Assembly: GCA_937925455.1 (NCBI GenBank)
Contig: CALEWF010000174.1
Location: 1-8,607, forward strand
DNA length: 8,607 nt
Direction of reading: 5' to 3'
Source: an uncultured Flavobacteriales bacterium
Lineage (GTDB): Bacteria > Bacteroidota > Bacteroidia > CAIKAF01
The notes under the pieces: model-generated
Told to the model about the DNA's origin: nothing
What the model saw: the letters and a program-made list of their open reading frames with translations, nothing else
Databases searched by the model: none
In this document: positions 6,134-8,607 of the stretch, piece after piece
How positions within the stretch are numbered: position 1 is the first letter of the stretch
Layout of the letters: each line of letters starts with the position of its first letter
Position numbers and translations under genes: made by a program

Positions 6134-6170
6134 TCTCAATGTTCATAAGATTGAGATATTTTTGTTTTCG
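6134..6170 (+). terminator. Small hairpin with T-rich tail, possible terminator
   Basis: TCTCAAT (6134-6140) and ATTGAGA (6150-6156) form a perfect 7-bp stem with a 9-nt loop, followed by TATTTTTGTTTT. This could end transcription of the structured element upstream. The stem is AT-rich and weak. It also abuts the nitroreductase -7 box, so it may instead be an operator for that promoter. Confidence 0.35.
6157..6164 (+). promoter_or_regulatory. Candidate -7 box for the nitroreductase-ccm operon
   Basis: TATTTTTG matches TAnnTTTG exactly, 27 nt before the ATG at 6192. The predicted leader is about 20 nt. The -33 region is occupied by the left arm and loop of a 7-bp inverted repeat (6134-6156), with no clear TTG. 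The box also forms part of the T-rich tail of that hairpin, so promoter and terminator readings compete. Confidence 0.45.
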
Positions 6171-6191
6171 ATTTTAATGTAGATTTAATTT

Positions 6192-6776
6192 ATGAAATAT
6201 AATCTTTCGGAAATAATCGCCCTTATTAAAGATCGTCGTACCATATATCCTGAAAAGTATAAATCGCGAAAAGTACATAAGGAGCAAATAGAAACAATGT
6301 TAGAGGCAGCTAATTGGGCACCAACACATGGCATGACTGAACCGTGGCGTTTTAAGGTTTTTTCTGGTAATAAACTTCGTGAGTTGATGCATTTGATGGC
6401 AGAAATTTATCGGGATACAACTTCGCCTGACCAATTTATGGAAAGTAAATATCAGCGTTATGCTGAAAGGGCAGAAAAAACATCTTACGTAATTGCTGTT
6501 TGCATGAAACGGCAGGATTCAGAGCGTATTCCTGAAATTGAAGAGGTAATGGCGGTAGCTTGTGCTGTTCAAAATATGATGTTAATAGCTACGGCTTATG
6601 GAATCGGTACATTTTGGTCCACTGGCGGGGGCGTATTTTCTGAACGATTACATAATTATTTGAACTTGGGGTCTAAAGATAAATGCTTGGGCTTAATTTA
6701 TCTGGGCTATCCGGAAGATGAATGGCCCAAAGGAAAAAGAGGAATAATTTATAATAAAGTGGAATGGTACGATTGA
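6192..6776 (+). CDS. Nitroreductase family protein (YdjA-like)
   Basis: A 194-residue FMN-dependent oxidoreductase of the compact YdjA-type nitroreductase branch. The N-terminal FMN phosphate site is Arg15-Arg16-Thr17 in DRRTIYP. APTHGMTEPWRF at 43-54 is the branch hallmark, and FWSTGGG near 140-146 is the second FMN-binding loop. Full family length and an intact C terminus suggest an active NAD(P)H-dependent reductase that works as a homodimer; the natural substrate is unknown. It is the first gene of the operon, and its last 13 nt overlap the start of ccmB, which implies translational coupling. A direct role in haem or cytochrome c maturation is not established, and co-transcription is the only link seen. 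Confidence 0.92.
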   Translation: MKYNLSEIIALIKDRRTIYPEKYKSRKVHKEQIETMLEAANWAPTHGMTEPWRFKVFSGNKLRELMHLMAEIYRDTTSPDQFMESKYQRYAERAEKTSYVIAVCMKRQDSERIPEIEEVMAVACAVQNMMLIATAYGIGTFWSTGGGVFSERLHNYLNLGSKDKCLGLIYLGYPEDEWPKGKRGIIYNKVEWYD

Positions 6777-7429
6777 TAACTCAAATCAATGCCTTGCTTT
6801 GGAAAGAGTTTGTGCTTGAATTTAGAAATAGAAATGCTCTGAATGGTATTATACTTTATGTTTTTTCAACCATATTTATAGTTTATCAGTCTTTTCGAGT
6901 TGTGCCTGATATTCCGGTATGGAATGCCTTGTTATGGATAATTATTCTTTTTTCTTCAGTGAATGCAGTAAATAAAACTTTTCAAAATGATGGAATGGGC
7001 CGGCAATATTATCTGTATTTATTAGCTAATCCTGTTGCAATTATTCTATCTAAAATTGTGTATAATGTTGTTTTACTATCTTTTTTATCGTTGGTGTCTG
7101 CTGTTTTTTATGGTATAGTATTGGGCAATCCGGTTCATCAATATGGTAATTTTTTGTTGGTATTATTACTGGGCAGTATCGGGTTGTCATCGCTTCTTAC
7201 AATGATATCTGCTATATCATACAAATCAGGAAATGCAATAGGCATGGTTGCGGTATTGGGTTTTCCGGTGATGATTCCGCTAATTATTACTATTATAAAA
7301 GCTTCAAAAGGAGTTGCAGATGGGTTGCCTTTTAATACTTATTCAAAATATTTACTGACCATGGCTGGTTTGGATGTTGTGGTAATTGCCTTGTCGGTGA
7401 TTTTATTTCCCTACCTTTGGCGTGATTAA
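6764..7429 (+). CDS. ccmB: Haem exporter protein CcmB
   Basis: A 221-residue integral membrane subunit of the CcmABCD complex, which releases holo-CcmE during System I cytochrome c maturation. Six hydrophobic segments can be drawn near 26-44, 52-70, 96-118, 129-150, 155-178 and 199-218. The N-terminal cytoplasmic LLWKEFVLEFRNRNA (11-25) is the typical CcmB opening, and FPVMIPLIITIIKA near 167-180 is the best conserved core of the family. The ATG at 6764 overlaps the nitroreductase by 13 nt. The next gene begins 10 nt after its stop. The ATPase partner ccmA is not beside it in this window. Confidence 0.92.
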   Translation: MVRLITQINALLWKEFVLEFRNRNALNGIILYVFSTIFIVYQSFRVVPDIPVWNALLWIIILFSSVNAVNKTFQNDGMGRQYYLYLLANPVAIILSKIVYNVVLLSFLSLVSAVFYGIVLGNPVHQYGNFLLVLLLGSIGLSSLLTMISAISYKSGNAIGMVAVLGFPVMIPLIITIIKASKGVADGLPFNTYSKYLLTMAGLDVVVIALSVILFPYLWRD

Positions 7430-7439
7430 ATTTTTTTTC

Positions 7440-8108
7440 ATGAATAAAAGCTGGTGGAAAATAATTCCTGTGTTGTTAATGGCTTATGCTATTCCTATGA
7501 GCTTTGCAGGGGATGTATCGGTTCAAACCATTTTGCATGAAACCATTCGTAATCTCTATTTTCATGTTACCATGTGGTTTAGCATGTTTATCCTTTTTAT
7601 TGTATCCATGATTAATGCTATTTTTTTTCTTCGGTCGGGTAATTTGTTGTACGATTATCGGTCTGAAATGTATGTTCGAACCAGCTTGTTGTTTGGTTTT
7701 ATTGGCATTTTTACCGGGATGATCTGGGCTAATTTTACTTGGGGTGCGCCTTGGGTAAACGATCCTCAACTAAATGGAGCTGCAATTACTATTTTAAGCT
7801 ACTTAGCTTACCTTGTTTTAAGAAGTTCAATAAACGATGCACAGAAAAAAGCCCGACTGGCTGCGGTGTACAATATTTTTGCTTTTACATTGATGTTTGT
7901 GTTGATTGGTATTATGCCTCGTATCAATGATTCACTCCATCCAGGCAAAGGAGGCAATCCGGGGTTTGGAAGTTATGATTTAGCACCTGCTATGCGTCCG
8001 GTTTTTTATATGTCTATTATGGCTTGGACCTTAGTAGGTGTATGGATTGCACAAATACAAATTCAAATTAAAATCATCAGTCAAAAAATTAAGTCTGAGC
8101 AGTTATGA
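7440..8108 (+). CDS. ccmC: Cytochrome c maturation protein CcmC (CcsA-like)
   Basis: A 222-residue haem-handling membrane protein that loads haem onto CcmE. Six membrane segments fit the family. The two axial-ligand histidines are visible as His42 in RNLYFHVTMW and His167 in NDSLHPGKGG. The WWD block reads WGAPWVNDPQLNGAAI from Trp101, with Asn-Asp in place of the classical Trp-Asp, a form I associate with Bacteroidota. I start at the ATG at 7440 (MNKSWWKI), 10 nt after the ccmB stop. An in-frame GTG at 7422 would add six residues and overlap ccmB by 8 nt, which is possible but less natural. Its stop overlaps the next start by 4 nt (ATGA), as expected in a coupled operon. Confidence 0.92.
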   Translation: MNKSWWKIIPVLLMAYAIPMSFAGDVSVQTILHETIRNLYFHVTMWFSMFILFIVSMINAIFFLRSGNLLYDYRSEMYVRTSLLFGFIGIFTGMIWANFTWGAPWVNDPQLNGAAITILSYLAYLVLRSSINDAQKKARLAAVYNIFAFTLMFVLIGIMPRINDSLHPGKGGNPGFGSYDLAPAMRPVFYMSIMAWTLVGVWIAQIQIQIKIISQKIKSEQL

Positions 8109-8607
8109 AAAAATACATTATTCTTGGTTTGATACTATTTTTAGTGTTTCACGTTTTTTCTCAAGAAAAAGATAGTATTCAAAATTTACCCATAAAAAAT
8201 ATTGTTATACAAGCAGGAGATACGTTAGTTAACCTCAATAGGTTAAATGGGGGCATTATTCGCTATCAAATTTCTGAAGATGATAAGCAAAAGCTAAATA
8301 ATAATGGATTAGAAATCAATGAACAGGCAATGATTGTAGTAGCTGATCCATCTAAAATTTCAAATTTTTTGATGCTTGAGATAAAAACATTTGCATCAGA
8401 CCATGAATGGTACATTAATACGATAAAGCTGGAATTTACTTCAAAAGGTGTTATTGTATATGTTTCATCTGATAAAATAGAAATGGCTACCGGTTGGAGA
8501 AAAGACGGAAAAATCTATGTGGTGATAGCAGTGGTAGCCGTATTGTTTTTGGGAATTATTGGATATTTATTTATGCTCGATCGTAAAATTGTTCGTTTAA
8601 AAAATAA
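8105..8607 (+). CDS. ccmD: CcmD-like protein with extra exported domain, 3' end cut off
   Basis: An open frame of 167 codons with no stop before the window edge; the final bases AA belong to an incomplete codon. Residues 1-19 are a clear Sec signal peptide ending VFS-Q. Residues 20-128 are hydrophilic and match no domain I know. GWRKDGKIYVVIAV (130-143) begins a membrane segment (about 137-157) followed by MLDRKIVRLK, which is the CcmD signature of Bacteroidota: glycine-lysine entry, one helix, then an LDRK tail. CcmD stabilises CcmC with CcmE and the CcmAB transporter; its N terminus faces the periplasm, which agrees with this layout. The start overlaps ccmC by 4 nt. Usual relatives are about 60-80 residues, so the middle region is additional. 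Only a few residues are likely missing at the end. Confidence 0.72.
   Translation, partial: MKKYIILGLILFLVFHVFSQEKDSIQNLPIKNIVIQAGDTLVNLNRLNGGIIRYQISEDDKQKLNNNGLEINEQAMIVVADPSKISNFLMLEIKTFASDHEWYINTIKLEFTSKGVIVYVSSDKIEMATGWRKDGKIYVVIAVVAVLFLGIIGYLFMLDRKIVRLKN

Noticed and set aside
6088..6150. TCTTATGA and TCATAAGA, 8-bp inverted arms 47 nt apart
   Set aside because: The spacing is too large for a convincing hairpin or a single operator, and the right arm overlaps the tighter 7-bp repeat that explains this spot better.
7422..7439. GTG start for ccmC overlapping ccmB
   Set aside because: It adds MIKFFF before a typical MNKSWWKI start; the ATG at 7440 is better spaced, though the GTG is not impossible.

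Overview
The window reads as a piece of chromosome from a member of the Bacteroidota. It is AT-rich. Recognisable Shine-Dalgarno sequences are largely absent, and several genes are preceded by TAnnTTTG boxes, the -7 element of the Bacteroidota housekeeping sigma factor. The gene content also fits: CcmB, a CcmC with the ND form of the WWD motif, a secreted-type CcmD, a lone fatty acid 2-hydroxylase, and an SPFH-GYF_2 protein. I cannot place it below phylum.

Layout. Positions 1-660 hold no convincing gene; they are a patchwork of degraded dispersed repeats. A plus-strand run follows: holA (DNA polymerase III delta), an EVE-domain protein, and a fatty acid 2-hydroxylase-like membrane protein. 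It converges, with a 2-nt gap, on a minus-strand cluster read from 5795 down to 2821: an SPFH/GYF_2 protein, a double zinc-ribbon membrane protein, and an FNR-type flavin reductase. The first two resemble YdjI and YdjG of the Bacillus PspA-linked envelope-stress operon, but no pspA is present here. A strong hairpin with a U-tract lies between those two genes.

The gap 5796-6191 is the most unusual part. It carries a roughly 180-nt segment of about 67% GC (hand count) that folds on paper into a long, nearly continuous rod-shaped hairpin. Tandem G-A pairs and a G-U pair make sense only if the plus strand is the RNA. It looks like a structured non-coding RNA or a mobile hairpin element, and I could not assign it to a named family. 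A small hairpin with a T-rich tail and a good promoter box follow it.

From 6192 to the right edge lies a tightly overlapping plus-strand operon: a YdjA-type nitroreductase, ccmB, ccmC, and a CcmD-like gene that is cut by the window end. These belong to System I cytochrome c maturation (haem export and handling). ccmE, ccmF and others may follow outside the window, and ccmA is not adjacent. The CcmD-like protein is unusual in carrying about 110 extra residues between its signal peptide and its CcmD membrane segment.
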